From NCBI GenBank assembly GCA_016929905.1, contig JAFGHX010000166.1, positions 1-64,000 of the forward strand: 64,000 nucleotides of DNA, written 5' to 3'. Both the position numbers and the translations under genes were made by a program. Below are positions 20,465 through 30,343 of this stretch, in pieces. The notes beneath the pieces were generated by a model that had not been told where the DNA came from, ran no database searches, and saw only the letters and a list, made by a program, of their open reading frames with translations. The stretch's first letter is position 1. Each line of letters opens with the position of its first letter. The DNA is from Kiritimatiellia bacterium (lineage in GTDB: Bacteria > Verrucomicrobiota > Kiritimatiellia > JAFGHX01).

Positions 20465-20516
20465 GATATTGGTTCCAGTTTTATATTGACTTGTCGGCTA
20501 TAATTCGAAATTCTGA

Positions 20517-21917
<1,401 letters not shown>

Positions 21918-22325
21918 TCGTTCCCGCGCCCCGCGCGGGCAGCGGCAACGGCACGTTCCTGCAACCGGCCAACCGGACGGGCGGAAGGGGGTTTGTCCGG
22001 CGGCGGCGGCCCTTTCGTGGTTGACACCTCCACGTCGATGTCAGAAACTGTCCGGGATTTGCTGGACTGGGGCAGGGCCACTCGGGGTGAAGCGCACCAA
22101 CAGGCCTCATCGACAGGAGCGGAATCTCCCGGGCTGGCGCCGGCCGTCGTGCCGTGCGGCACCGGTTCTCCATACCTCCGACCCACCGACACCGGGTTGC
22201 GCGTCGAGCGGGCTGTTGGGCATTCGAGCCGGCGTCCTGGGGTCAAGTTTGTCCCCGTCCGTTGGATTGGCGCCCCACGCCGCAACACCCCGTTGCGGGC
22301 GGCACGGAGCGCGAGGGGAAGGTGC
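21918..22325. other. Non-coding gap gdhA to NuoE-like gene
   Basis: This 408-base stretch has no convincing gene. Right after gdhA is a perfect 7-bp hairpin (CCCGCGC-CCC-GCGCGGG, 21923-21939) without a T-run. A TTGACA near 22021 could be a -35 for the downstream operon, but the -10 is poor. At 22239-22256 GGGGTCAAGTTTGTCCCC is a near-palindrome that resembles REP-type elements. Confidence 0.5.
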
Positions 22326-22790
22326 ATGCAGGGCGGCGGGCCAGATGCGAACATAGGCGCGGTGCTCAGTTCATATGCGCGCGAGCGTGACGAGCTGATC
22401 CCCATGCTGCAGGCCGTCCAGGCTTCCTTCGGCTACATCTCCGAACAGGCCGTCAGCGAGATTGCCTGCCGGCTCGACATCTCGGAGAACGACGTCTACG
22501 GGGTGGCGACCTTCTACACCCAATTCCGGTTCACCCGGCCGGGCGACCACATCGTCAAAGTCTGCCAGGGCACAGCCTGTCACGTGCGCGGGGGCAAGCG
22601 CATCATGAACGAAGTGTGCAAGCTGCTCGGCATTCGGCCGGGCGAGACAACGCCCGACTACAAGTTCAGCCTCGAACGTGTCGCCTGTTTCGGATCCTGT
22701 GCCCTGTCCCCCGTCGTGGTGGTAGACGGCAAGGTGTACGGACGGATGACCGTTGAGAAGGTCAGGCAACTTCTCAGGGCAATCGAATGA
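22326..22790 (+). CDS. NuoE-like [2Fe-2S] subunit of a bifurcating complex
   Basis: The 154-residue protein is a thioredoxin-like ferredoxin of the NuoE/HydC family. It has a helical N-terminus (LIPMLQAVQASFGYISEQAV, GVATFYTQF) and four cluster cysteines in CQGTACH and CFGSCALSP. It would relay electrons to the flavin subunit encoded next. Start ATG 22326 has GGGGAAGG upstream. Its stop overlaps the next start (ATGA at 22787), indicating translational coupling. By position it corresponds to the small subunit of the Sporomusa-type Nfn (Stn). Confidence 0.85.
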   Translation: MQGGGPDANIGAVLSSYARERDELIPMLQAVQASFGYISEQAVSEIACRLDISENDVYGVATFYTQFRFTRPGDHIVKVCQGTACHVRGGKRIMNEVCKLLGIRPGETTPDYKFSLERVACFGSCALSPVVVVDGKVYGRMTVEKVRQLLRAIE

Positions 22791-25700
22791 CGTTTCAACA
22801 GATCCAGGAGAGGGCCGCAGCGGCGTGGGCGCGCTTCAACCGCATCGAGCGCCCGCGCCTTGTCGTGGGTGCCGTCACGTGCGGGCGCGCCGCGGGCGCG
22901 CTTGATGTGCGCGCGGCTTTCGAAAGGGAGCTTGCCGCGCGGTCCGTGGCGGCGGATTTCCATGAGGTGGGCTGTCTGGGCATGTGTTATGCCGAACCAC
23001 TGGTCGAGATCGGCCTGCCGGACGGCCGGCGCGTCCTGTACGGCGACCTGACCGCGGAGCGCGTCGCGGAGCTGACGGAGAGCTTCATCCTCAACGGCGA
23101 TCCCCGGCCCGATCTTGCCCTGGCCACCTTCGGGGATGTGGCGTGCGCGCCGATCCCTTCGTTTTCCGAACTGCCGATGATCGCCCCGCAAGTTCGGATC
23201 GTGCTGAGAAACGCCGGGCTGATCGATCCGCAGAGCGTCGACCACTACATAGCCCGGGGCGGGTACTCGGGACTGGCGAAGGCTCTGAAGATGACGCCCG
23301 CGGCCGTGATCGAGGAAGTCAGGCGCAGCGGGCTGCGGGGACGGGGCGGCGCCGGGTTTCCGACGGGCACGAAGTGGGGCTTCGCGAGAAAGGCAGCCGG
23401 CGAGCTCAAGTACGTGGTCTGCAACGCGGACGAAGGGGACCCCGGCGCCTTCATGGACCGCTCGGTGCTGGAGAGCGACCCGCATGCGGTGCTGGAGGGG
23501 CTGGTGATCGCCGCCTATGCCGTTGGGGCTTCACACGGCTATGTGTACGTACGGGCGGAGTATCCGCTGGCTATCGAAAGGCTGCGCACGGCGATCCGGC
23601 AGATGGAGGAACTCGGGTTCCTGGGCGAACGGATCATGGGCACGGAGTTCTCGTTCGCCGTGAGGATCAAGGAGGGGGCCGGCGCGTTTGTTTGCGGCGA
23701 GGAGACCGCGTTGATGGCGTCCATTGAGGGCCGGCGCGGCGCGCCGCGGCCGCGGCCGCCGTTTCCGGCGAATTCGGGGCTGCACGGCAAGCCGACAAAC
23801 ATCAACAACGTCGAGACGCTGGCCAACGTCTCGGCCATACTGGCCAGCGGCGCCGATTGGTTCACGCAGTACGGCACGCAGCAGAGCCGGGGCACCAAGA
23901 CGTTCGCGCTGGCCGGCAAGATCAACCGGACGGGTCTGATCGAAGTGCCGATGGGCATGAAACTGCGCGATGTCATCTTTCAGATCGGCGGCGGCATCCC
24001 GGACGGCAAACCGTTCAAGGCGGTCCAGACAGGCGGACCCTCCGGCGGGTGCATACCGGCCGAGTTGCTGGACCTCCCGGTCGACTACGAGGAGCTCACA
24101 AAGGCCGGATCGATCATGGGGTCCGGCGGCATGATCGTGATGGATGAAGAGTCGTGCATGGTCGACGTGACCAAGTACTTCCTGGAGTTCACGCACAGCG
24201 AATCCTGCGGCAAGTGCATCCCCTGCCGGATGGGTTCGCAACACCTGCTTCGCATTCTGGGAGAAATCACCGCAGGCGCGGGCCGTCCGGAGCACATTGC
24301 GGTTCTGGAGAAGCTGGCGAAAACAGTCAAATCGGGCTCCTTGTGCGGGCTGGGGCAAACTCTGCCCAATCCGGTTCTGAACACGCTGCGTTATTTCCGC
24401 AACGAATTCGAGGAGCACGTCATTCGGAAGCGGTGTGATGCGCTCGTGTGCAAAGGCATCATTTCGTCGCCCTGTCAGTATACCTGCCCCATCCATCAGG
24501 ACGTCCCGGCCTACATGGGCTATCTGGCGCAGGGCGAGTTCGACCGCGCCATAGCGGTCATCCGCCGCGAGAATCCGTTTCCCGGAATATGCGGCCGGGT
24601 CTGCCCGCACCCCTGCGAGGAACGCTGCGAAGCCGGCAAGCATGGCGAGCCCATTGCCATCCGCGCGCTGAAGCGATTCGCGGCGGACTACGAGTTGAAG
24701 CGGGGCGCCCGCCCGGCACGGGCGGCGGTGCGTTACGAGGAGAAGGTGGCCGTCGTTGGGGCCGGGCCGGCGGGACTTACGGCGGCTTACTACCTGACGC
24801 TGAAGGGCTATGCCTGCACGGTGTTCGAGGCGCTGCCGGTCGCGGGCGGCATGCTGGCGGTCGGCATTCCCGACTATCGGCTGCCGCCGGCGATCCTGGC
24901 TGCGGAGATCGCCTACATTCGGGAAACCGGCGTGGCGATCCGGCTCAACGCCGCGCTGGGCCGGGATTTCACGCTGAAGAGCCTGTCCGAAGAGGGGTAC
25001 AGAGCGGTCTTCATCGCGACGGGCGCGCACAAGCCCGTCGAGCTGCGGATCCCGGGTGCCGAGCACCCGGCGGTGATTCCGGGTGTTGAATTCCTGCGGC
25101 GCGTGAACGCCGGGGAGAACGCGGCGGTTGGGGCTCGAGTCGCCGTGATCGGGGGCGGCAACGTGGCGATCGACTCCGCCCGCTCGGCCGTGCGGCTGGG
25201 GTGCAAAGAGGTCTTCATCGTCTACAGGCGAGCGCGGGAGCAGATGCCCGCGTTGCCGGAGGAACTGCGGCAGCTGGAGGAAGAGGACATCCGCATAGAG
25301 TTCCTGGCCGGTCCGGTGAAGGCGGTGATCGAGAACGGCACGTTCAAGGGAGTCGAATGCATTCGAATGGAGCTGGGCGAACCGGATGCCAGCGGCCGGC
25401 GCCGTCCGGTTCCGGTTGACGGGTCTGAATTCTTCATCGCCTGCGACAACCTCATCTCGGCGATCAGCCAGTCGCCCGATGCGGAGCTCCTGAAACAGGC
25501 GGGACTGCCCGTGACGGACTGGGGCACAATCCAGGCCGACCCGGAGACGCTGCAGACGGAGCGGGCCGGGGTTTTCGCAGGCGGCGATGCCGTGGCGGGT
25601 CCGGCCAACGTGGTGACGGCGATTGCCCACGGAAAGCGCGCGGCGATCAGCATCGATCAGCACCTGCGCGGCGCGCGAGTCGCGAAGGAATACCGGCCGG

Positions 25701-25906
25701 TCCGGCCGGCCGTGCAGGTAGACCCCGTTGAACTGACCGACGAGGAGCTCGAGCAGCTTGCGCGGCCGGTGATGCCGGCGGCGGCGCCGGCCGAGCGTTG
25801 CGCGGATTTTCGCGAGGTGGAGGGCGGGTTGAGCGAGGCGACGGCCGTGCTGGAGGCCAAACGCTGCCTGCGCTGCGACCTCGAGGCGGCCATGGAGAGC
25901 GCATGA
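22787..25906 (+). CDS. NuoF-GltD fusion flavoprotein (Stn-type bifurcation subunit)
   Basis: The 1039-residue fusion has several modules. Residues 25-110 are a thioredoxin-like ferredoxin (Cys32, 63, 67). Residues 130-545 are NuoF/HydB-like, with RGRGGAGFPTGTKW and NADEGDPGAFMDR for FMN/NADH and Cys474-x2-Cys477-x2-Cys480 plus Cys520 for a [4Fe-4S] cluster. Residues 555-1039 are GltD/NfnB-like, with Cys563, 567, 602, 606, 610, 614, the FAD motif VVGAGPAGLTAAYYL and the NAD(P) motif VIGGGNVAIDSA. This combination is the hallmark of the Sporomusa-type Nfn, which links NADH, NADPH and ferredoxin pools in acetogens. No hydrogenase H-cluster subunit accompanies it. The exact reaction here is inferred. 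Confidence 0.85.
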   Translation: MTFQQIQERAAAAWARFNRIERPRLVVGAVTCGRAAGALDVRAAFERELAARSVAADFHEVGCLGMCYAEPLVEIGLPDGRRVLYGDLTAERVAELTESFILNGDPRPDLALATFGDVACAPIPSFSELPMIAPQVRIVLRNAGLIDPQSVDHYIARGGYSGLAKALKMTPAAVIEEVRRSGLRGRGGAGFPTGTKWGFARKAAGELKYVVCNADEGDPGAFMDRSVLESDPHAVLEGLVIAAYAVGASHGYVYVRAEYPLAIERLRTAIRQMEELGFLGERIMGTEFSFAVRIKEGAGAFVCGEETALMASIEGRRGAPRPRPPFPANSGLHGKPTNINNVETLANVSAILASGADWFTQYGTQQSRGTKTFALAGKINRTGLIEVPMGMKLRDVIFQIGGGIPDGKPFKAVQTGGPSGGCIPAELLDLPVDYEELTKAGSIMGSGGMIVMDEESCMVDVTKYFLEFTHSESCGKCIPCRMGSQHLLRILGEITAGAGRPEHIAVLEKLAKTVKSGSLCGLGQTLPNPVLNTLRYFRNEFEEHVIRKRCDALVCKGIISSPCQYTCPIHQDVPAYMGYLAQGEFDRAIAVIRRENPFPGICGRVCPHPCEERCEAGKHGEPIAIRALKRFAADYELKRGARPARAAVRYEEKVAVVGAGPAGLTAAYYLTLKGYACTVFEALPVAGGMLAVGIPDYRLPPAILAAEIAYIRETGVAIRLNAALGRDFTLKSLSEEGYRAVFIATGAHKPVELRIPGAEHPAVIPGVEFLRRVNAGENAAVGARVAVIGGGNVAIDSARSAVRLGCKEVFIVYRRAREQMPALPEELRQLEEEDIRIEFLAGPVKAVIENGTFKGVECIRMELGEPDASGRRRPVPVDGSEFFIACDNLISAISQSPDAELLKQAGLPVTDWGTIQADPETLQTERAGVFAGGDAVAGPANVVTAIAHGKRAAISIDQHLRGARVAKEYRPVRPAVQVDPVELTDEELEQLARPVMPAAAPAERCADFREVEGGLSEATAVLEAKRCLRCDLEAAMESA

Positions 25907-25922
25907 GTTGGCGAGACGGGTT

Positions 25923-28454
25923 ATGAGCAAGCTGGCGCTGACAATTGACGGGAAGCCGGTCAAGGCCGACCCGGGCGATACGGTACTCGAAGCGGCCCGC
26001 AAGGGTGGAATCGAGATCCCGTCGCTGTGTGCGCACCCGGCGCTTGAACCGTACGGCGCATGCCGGTTGTGTATTGTCGAGATCGAGGGGTTGCGCGGCT
26101 TCCCGACTGCCTGCACGACCCCGGCTGCGGACGGAATGGTCGTACGGACGAACACGCCCGACGTGCGCGAACTGCGCCGGGAAATCCTGAAGCTGCTGCT
26201 CAGCGGCCACACAAGCCCGTGCCTGGTCTGCCTGCACAGGAAGCAGTGCGAGACGTATCGGCCGAACCCGACAAAGTCGGGCAAGACGACGCGCTGCGCC
26301 CTGTGCGGGAACCGCGCAACCTGTGAACTCCGGCGGCTTGCCGACGAACTGGAAATCGACGAGATGGAAGTGCCGATCCTGTACCGAAACCTGGATGTCG
26401 AACGCAGCGACCCGTTCATGGACCGGGACTACAACCTGTGCATTCTCTGCGGACGATGCGTCCGGATCTGCGAGAAACTGCACGGCAAGAGCGCCATTGC
26501 GTTCGTGGAACGCGGCAGTGCGTCACGGATCGGCACCGCGTTCCTGCGTGATCACACGCAAGCGGAATGCCGGTTCTGCGGGGCCTGCGTCGATATCTGC
26601 CCAACCGGCGCACTTGCGGACCGGTTCGCCAAGTGGCAGGGCATCCCGGACAGCGAGACGGAGACCTCCTGCGTCCTCTGCCCGCTGGGCTGCCGGGTCG
26701 TGTTAAAGGCGGGACAAGGCCGCATCATCGGCGCGCGCGCCACGGCACCGGCGCGCGACGCGCGCGTCTGCGCCATTGGCCGTTTTGTCCTTCCGCAGCT
26801 CTTTGACAGCCCCAACCGGCTGCGGACACATCGTGTCCGGATTCCGGACGGCCTGCGCGACGCGACCTACGAGGAGGCGGTGGCGGCGGCGGCCGAACGG
26901 CTCACGGCGGTCAAAGGGGCCGGTTTTGCCCTGATCGCCCACCCGGCCGCGACGCGGGAAGACCGGTACGTCATGCGCAAATTCACGCGGGAGGTGATGG
27001 GGTCGGAACACGTCGGCGTCTGCGCCGCCGGTGAAGGCGGATCGATGCAGGCTCCGCCGGCCATTCTGGGTGCCCTGCGTGACGGCACGGTGAAGGCCGT
27101 TTATGCGACGGGCGACTATCTCGATTCTTCGTTGGCCGGCACGCTCACGTGCGCGATCGCGGCCGACATGTTCCGCTCCCCGTGGGCGGAATCCGCCGAC
27201 GTCGTGTTCGCCGTCGCCGCGCTGGGCGAGGTGAGCGGGACGTTTCTGGCCGCCTCCGGCGAGAAGAGGCGCCTGTCCGCCGCTGTTCCGGCGCCCGAAC
27301 CGCTCAAGCCGGACTGGCAGATCCTTTGCGACATCGGCCGCGCCATGGGCGCGGCGGGCTTCGACTTCGAGTCGGCCGAGGCGGTGGGCAGGGCACTTGA
27401 CGCAACGCCGCCTGCGGAACAGGCGCCGGCGGCGCCGGATCCCTCCCCGCTGGACGACGTATCGGCGCTGCCGCGCTTCTATCGCGGCCACCGCTTGACG
27501 GATCTCGTGTGCGCACTGGCCGCGTTGGCGCGGGAGGGCGCCGAGCGGGAACAGGGCGAAGCCCCCGAGCCGGCGGCACACTCCGAGAGCGGGGACGCGG
27601 CGCGCATGCCGTTCCAGATCGTCTCGAAGACGGAGTTGGTCCCGAACACGGCCATGGTTACCGTCTACGCACCCGTGGTGGCGGAAAAATGCAGGCCCGG
27701 TCAGTTTGTGATCGGGATGGCCAACGAACGGTCGGAACGGATCCCCTATACACCCGCGGACTGGGACGCCGAAGCGGGTACGGTTACCATCAACGTACTC
27801 GAGCGCGGGCGGTCCAGCCGCGAAATGAGCCTGCTCGGCACAGGCGATCGTCTCGCGCATTTCGTCGGCCCGCTCGGCAGGCCGATTGAGATCAAGAACT
27901 ACGGCACCGTCCTGTGCGGCGGCGGTTGCTACGGCGTCGGCGGCATGCTCCCTATCGCCCGCGCCCTGAAGGAAGCGGGCAACCGGGTGATCGTCGTCGC
28001 GGAAGCGGCGAGCCACTATCTGCTGTACTGGCAGGACAAGCTGGCGGGGCAATGTGATGAGCTGATTGCGGCCACCAAGGACGGCTCGAAAGGCATCAAG
28101 GGTGGTGTACAGGAGGCACTCGCGCTGCTGGTCGCGCGCGGCGAGAAGATCGATCAGGCCTTCATTTCCGGATGCACCTTCATGATGATGCTTGTTTCCG
28201 AAGCCACCAAGGCGCAGGGGATTCCCACATTGACGGCGATGAACCCGATCATGCTGGACGGGACCGGCATGTGCGGCGCCTGCCGTGTGACGATGGGCGA
28301 CGAGACGAAATTCGCGTGCGTGGACGGCCCGTTCCTGGACGGACACCAGATCGATTGGATCCAGCTCCTGCAGCGGCAGGCGGCGTTCGGCCGAGAGGAA
28401 GTGGACGCGCTGCCGCAGGAACCGGCACATCGGCACCGGTGCCACACGCTGTAG
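25923..28454 (+). CDS. NuoG-NfnA fusion iron-sulfur subunit
   Basis: The 843-residue fusion starts with a [2Fe-2S] ferredoxin domain (Cys36, 47, 50, 64). A His-Cys cluster follows (His96, Cys100, 103, 109), then an extra CALCGNRATC cluster and two [4Fe-4S] sets (Cys173-183 and Cys216-226). Next is a NuoG/formate-dehydrogenase-like CVLCPLGC site with a degenerate molybdopterin-type domain to about residue 500. From about 560 it is NfnA/SudB-like: PGQFVIG, CGGGCYGVGGMLPIA, and CGACRVTMGDETKFAC for the last cluster. It would couple the NADH-flavin module to ferredoxin and NADP(H). The start is ATG 25923, 16 bases after the previous stop. Confidence 0.8.
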   Translation: MSKLALTIDGKPVKADPGDTVLEAARKGGIEIPSLCAHPALEPYGACRLCIVEIEGLRGFPTACTTPAADGMVVRTNTPDVRELRREILKLLLSGHTSPCLVCLHRKQCETYRPNPTKSGKTTRCALCGNRATCELRRLADELEIDEMEVPILYRNLDVERSDPFMDRDYNLCILCGRCVRICEKLHGKSAIAFVERGSASRIGTAFLRDHTQAECRFCGACVDICPTGALADRFAKWQGIPDSETETSCVLCPLGCRVVLKAGQGRIIGARATAPARDARVCAIGRFVLPQLFDSPNRLRTHRVRIPDGLRDATYEEAVAAAAERLTAVKGAGFALIAHPAATREDRYVMRKFTREVMGSEHVGVCAAGEGGSMQAPPAILGALRDGTVKAVYATGDYLDSSLAGTLTCAIAADMFRSPWAESADVVFAVAALGEVSGTFLAASGEKRRLSAAVPAPEPLKPDWQILCDIGRAMGAAGFDFESAEAVGRALDATPPAEQAPAAPDPSPLDDVSALPRFYRGHRLTDLVCALAALAREGAEREQGEAPEPAAHSESGDAARMPFQIVSKTELVPNTAMVTVYAPVVAEKCRPGQFVIGMANERSERIPYTPADWDAEAGTVTINVLERGRSSREMSLLGTGDRLAHFVGPLGRPIEIKNYGTVLCGGGCYGVGGMLPIARALKEAGNRVIVVAEAASHYLLYWQDKLAGQCDELIAATKDGSKGIKGGVQEALALLVARGEKIDQAFISGCTFMMMLVSEATKAQGIPTLTAMNPIMLDGTGMCGACRVTMGDETKFACVDGPFLDGHQIDWIQLLQRQAAFGREEVDALPQEPAHRHRCHTL

Positions 28455-28477
28455 ACACCTGAGGACACCACGAGAAG

Positions 28478-28590
28478 GGAAGGGTGGAAGAATGGAAGAA
28501 TGGAAGGTTGAAGTGCCCGGCGGGACGCGGCGGCAAGCGAAGCGTGTCGCCGTACTCTTCGACTCTTCCAGCCTTCCATTCGTCCACCCC
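28478..28590. repeat. Degenerate inverted repeat, GGAAG/CTTCC octamer family
   Basis: GGAAGAATGGAAGAATGGAA-type units (28478-28515) face CTTCCAGCCTTCCATTCG-type units (28555-28588). The element lies inside the presumed operon, between the NuoG-NfnA and NfnB-like genes. Confidence 0.6.
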
Positions 28591-28622
28591 TTTGCGCCTG
28601 AGCCGCAGCCCCGCGGGGAACG

Positions 28623-30023
28623 ATGAACGTCAAGGACAGAATGCAGATCCCCCGGCAGAAGATGCCGGAGCAGGACGCGCTGAAGCGGCGTCACAACTTC
28701 GACGAAGTCCCGTACGGGTTCGACGAGGAGACGGCGATCCGCGAAGCGCAACGGTGCCTGAAGTGCAAGAAGCCGTCCTGCGTGGCGGGCTGTCCCGTCA
28801 ACATCGACATACCGGGCTTCGTCGCGCTGATCGAGGAGGGCAAATTCGCAGAAGCCGCGCGCAAGCTGAAGGAGCAGAACAGCCTGCCGGCGGTAACCGG
28901 CCGCGTCTGCCCGCAGGAAACGCAGTGCGAATGCAAATGCGTCCTGGCCAAGAAGGGCGACCCGGTCAGCATCGGGCGGCTGGAGCGGTTTGCCGCGGAC
29001 TACGAGCGCAAGAGCGGGAAGGTGGAACTGGCCGCAAAGGCGGCGCCGACCGGCAAGGGCGTGGCGATCATCGGCTGCGGCCCGGCCGGCCTCACGGTGG
29101 CGGGCGATCTGATCAAGCTGGGCCACGCCGTCACGATTTTCGAAGCGCTGCACGAGCCGGGCGGCGTGTTGATGTACGGGATTCCGGAGTTCCGGCTCCC
29201 GAAGGAAATCGTGCTGGCGGAAGTCGACTATCTGCAGCGGATGGGTGTCACGATACGCAAAGACTACGTCGTCGGCAAGGCGGCGACGATCGAGGAACTG
29301 CTGGCGACCGGCTATAACGCCGTATTCATCGGCAGCGGGGCGGGCCTGCCGATGTTCATGCGGATTCCGGGCGAGAACCTGGTCGGCGTCTACTCGGCGA
29401 ACGAGTACCTGACCCGCTCGAACCTGATGAAGGCGTTCCGCTTTCCCGAATACGGGACGGCGCCGATTCGGAGCCGCAAGGTCGTCGTGATCGGGGGCGG
29501 GAACGTCGCGATGGATTCGGCCCGAACCGCGCTGCGGCTCGGTGCGCAGTCCACGATCGTGTACCGGCGCAGTCGGAAGGAGATGCCGGCCCGCGACGAG
29601 GAGATCCATCATGCGGAGGAAGAGGGGGTCGAGTTCAAGCTGCTGACGAACCCGACCCGCGTCCTCGGGGACGAGCACGGCCGCGTGACGGGGCTTGAAT
29701 GCCTGAAGATGGAACTCGGCGAACCCGATGAAAGCGGCCGGCGGCGGCCGGTGCCGGTCGAAGGCTCGGAGTTCCTGATCGAAGCCGACACCGTCGTGCC
29801 GGCGCTCGGGAACCGGCCGAACCCGCTCATCCCGCAGACCACCCCCGGCCTCAAGCTGACGAAGTGGAACACGATCGAGGTGGACGAGAACACGATGGCC
29901 ACATCGATGCAGGGCGTCTTCGCCGGCGGCGACATCGTCAGCGGGGCGGCGACGGTCATCCTGGCCATGGGCCAGGGCAAGATCGCCGCAAAGGCGATGC
30001 ACGAGTATCTGACCGGGACTTGA
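28623..30023 (+). CDS. NfnB / NADPH-dependent glutamate synthase-like flavoprotein
   Basis: The 466-residue protein is the stand-alone GltA/SudA/NfnB type. It has an N-terminal cluster domain (CLKCKKPSC, GCPVNIDIPGF, CPQETQCECKC), the FAD motif IIGCGPAGLTVAGDL and the NAD(P) motif VIGGGNVAMDSART. Although often called glutamate synthase, its position after an NfnA-like domain suggests it works as an NfnB-type partner. The GltD-like half of the 22787 gene is its paralogue, so this cluster has two NfnB-like modules. The true GOGAT pair is encoded at 33007-39123. Confidence 0.85.
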   Translation: MNVKDRMQIPRQKMPEQDALKRRHNFDEVPYGFDEETAIREAQRCLKCKKPSCVAGCPVNIDIPGFVALIEEGKFAEAARKLKEQNSLPAVTGRVCPQETQCECKCVLAKKGDPVSIGRLERFAADYERKSGKVELAAKAAPTGKGVAIIGCGPAGLTVAGDLIKLGHAVTIFEALHEPGGVLMYGIPEFRLPKEIVLAEVDYLQRMGVTIRKDYVVGKAATIEELLATGYNAVFIGSGAGLPMFMRIPGENLVGVYSANEYLTRSNLMKAFRFPEYGTAPIRSRKVVVIGGGNVAMDSARTALRLGAQSTIVYRRSRKEMPARDEEIHHAEEEGVEFKLLTNPTRVLGDEHGRVTGLECLKMELGEPDESGRRRPVPVEGSEFLIEADTVVPALGNRPNPLIPQTTPGLKLTKWNTIEVDENTMATSMQGVFAGGDIVSGAATVILAMGQGKIAAKAMHEYLTGT

Positions 30024-30054
30024 CCGCAAACTCCCGCGGAGACTCGCCTCTCTT

Positions 30055-30178
30055 CCAACTTGCTCGAGAACCCGCCTTCGCTCAGATAGCTACGGCGGGC
30101 GCGGCTTACTCGGGGACTTGCCTCTCTTCCAACTTGCTCCAGAACTCACTCGGGAACTTGCTCGAAAATGTCGCATCT
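30055..30178. repeat. TTGCTCGAGAAC-family repeat, second copy
   Basis: ACTTGCTCGAGAACCCGCCT and the following TTCGCTCAGATAGCTACGGC match the reverse complement of 16010-16062 closely. A second degenerate unit (TTGCTCCAGAACTCACTCGG) ends near 30178. The 30024-30343 gap holds this repeat and no gene. Confidence 0.7.
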
Positions 30179-30343
30179 TGAGCCCCGTCAAGAGATGCGC
30201 CGCATACGACCCGCGCGGCGTGCGCGGGCCGAGCGCCTGGCTGATGACGCGCCCCTGTCGTTCACCGGCCCTTGCAAATCTGTCGGGTTCCCCGTACCAT
30301 AGACTCGGTCCCCTACGTCAACCGCGCACAGCGGAGGAACGCC

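Noticed and set aside
22326..30023. Electron-bifurcating [FeFe] hydrogenase (HydABC)
   Set aside because: NuoE/NuoF parts are shared with HydBC, but no H-cluster motifs (TSCCPxW-type, MPCxxK, ExMACxxGC) are present; the fusions are Nfn-like instead.
23531..30029. Two long minus-strand frames (about 960 and 1100 codons) opposite the bifurcation genes
   Set aside because: They are low-complexity and Arg-rich and cross gene boundaries and repeats; the plus-strand genes have clear cofactor motifs.
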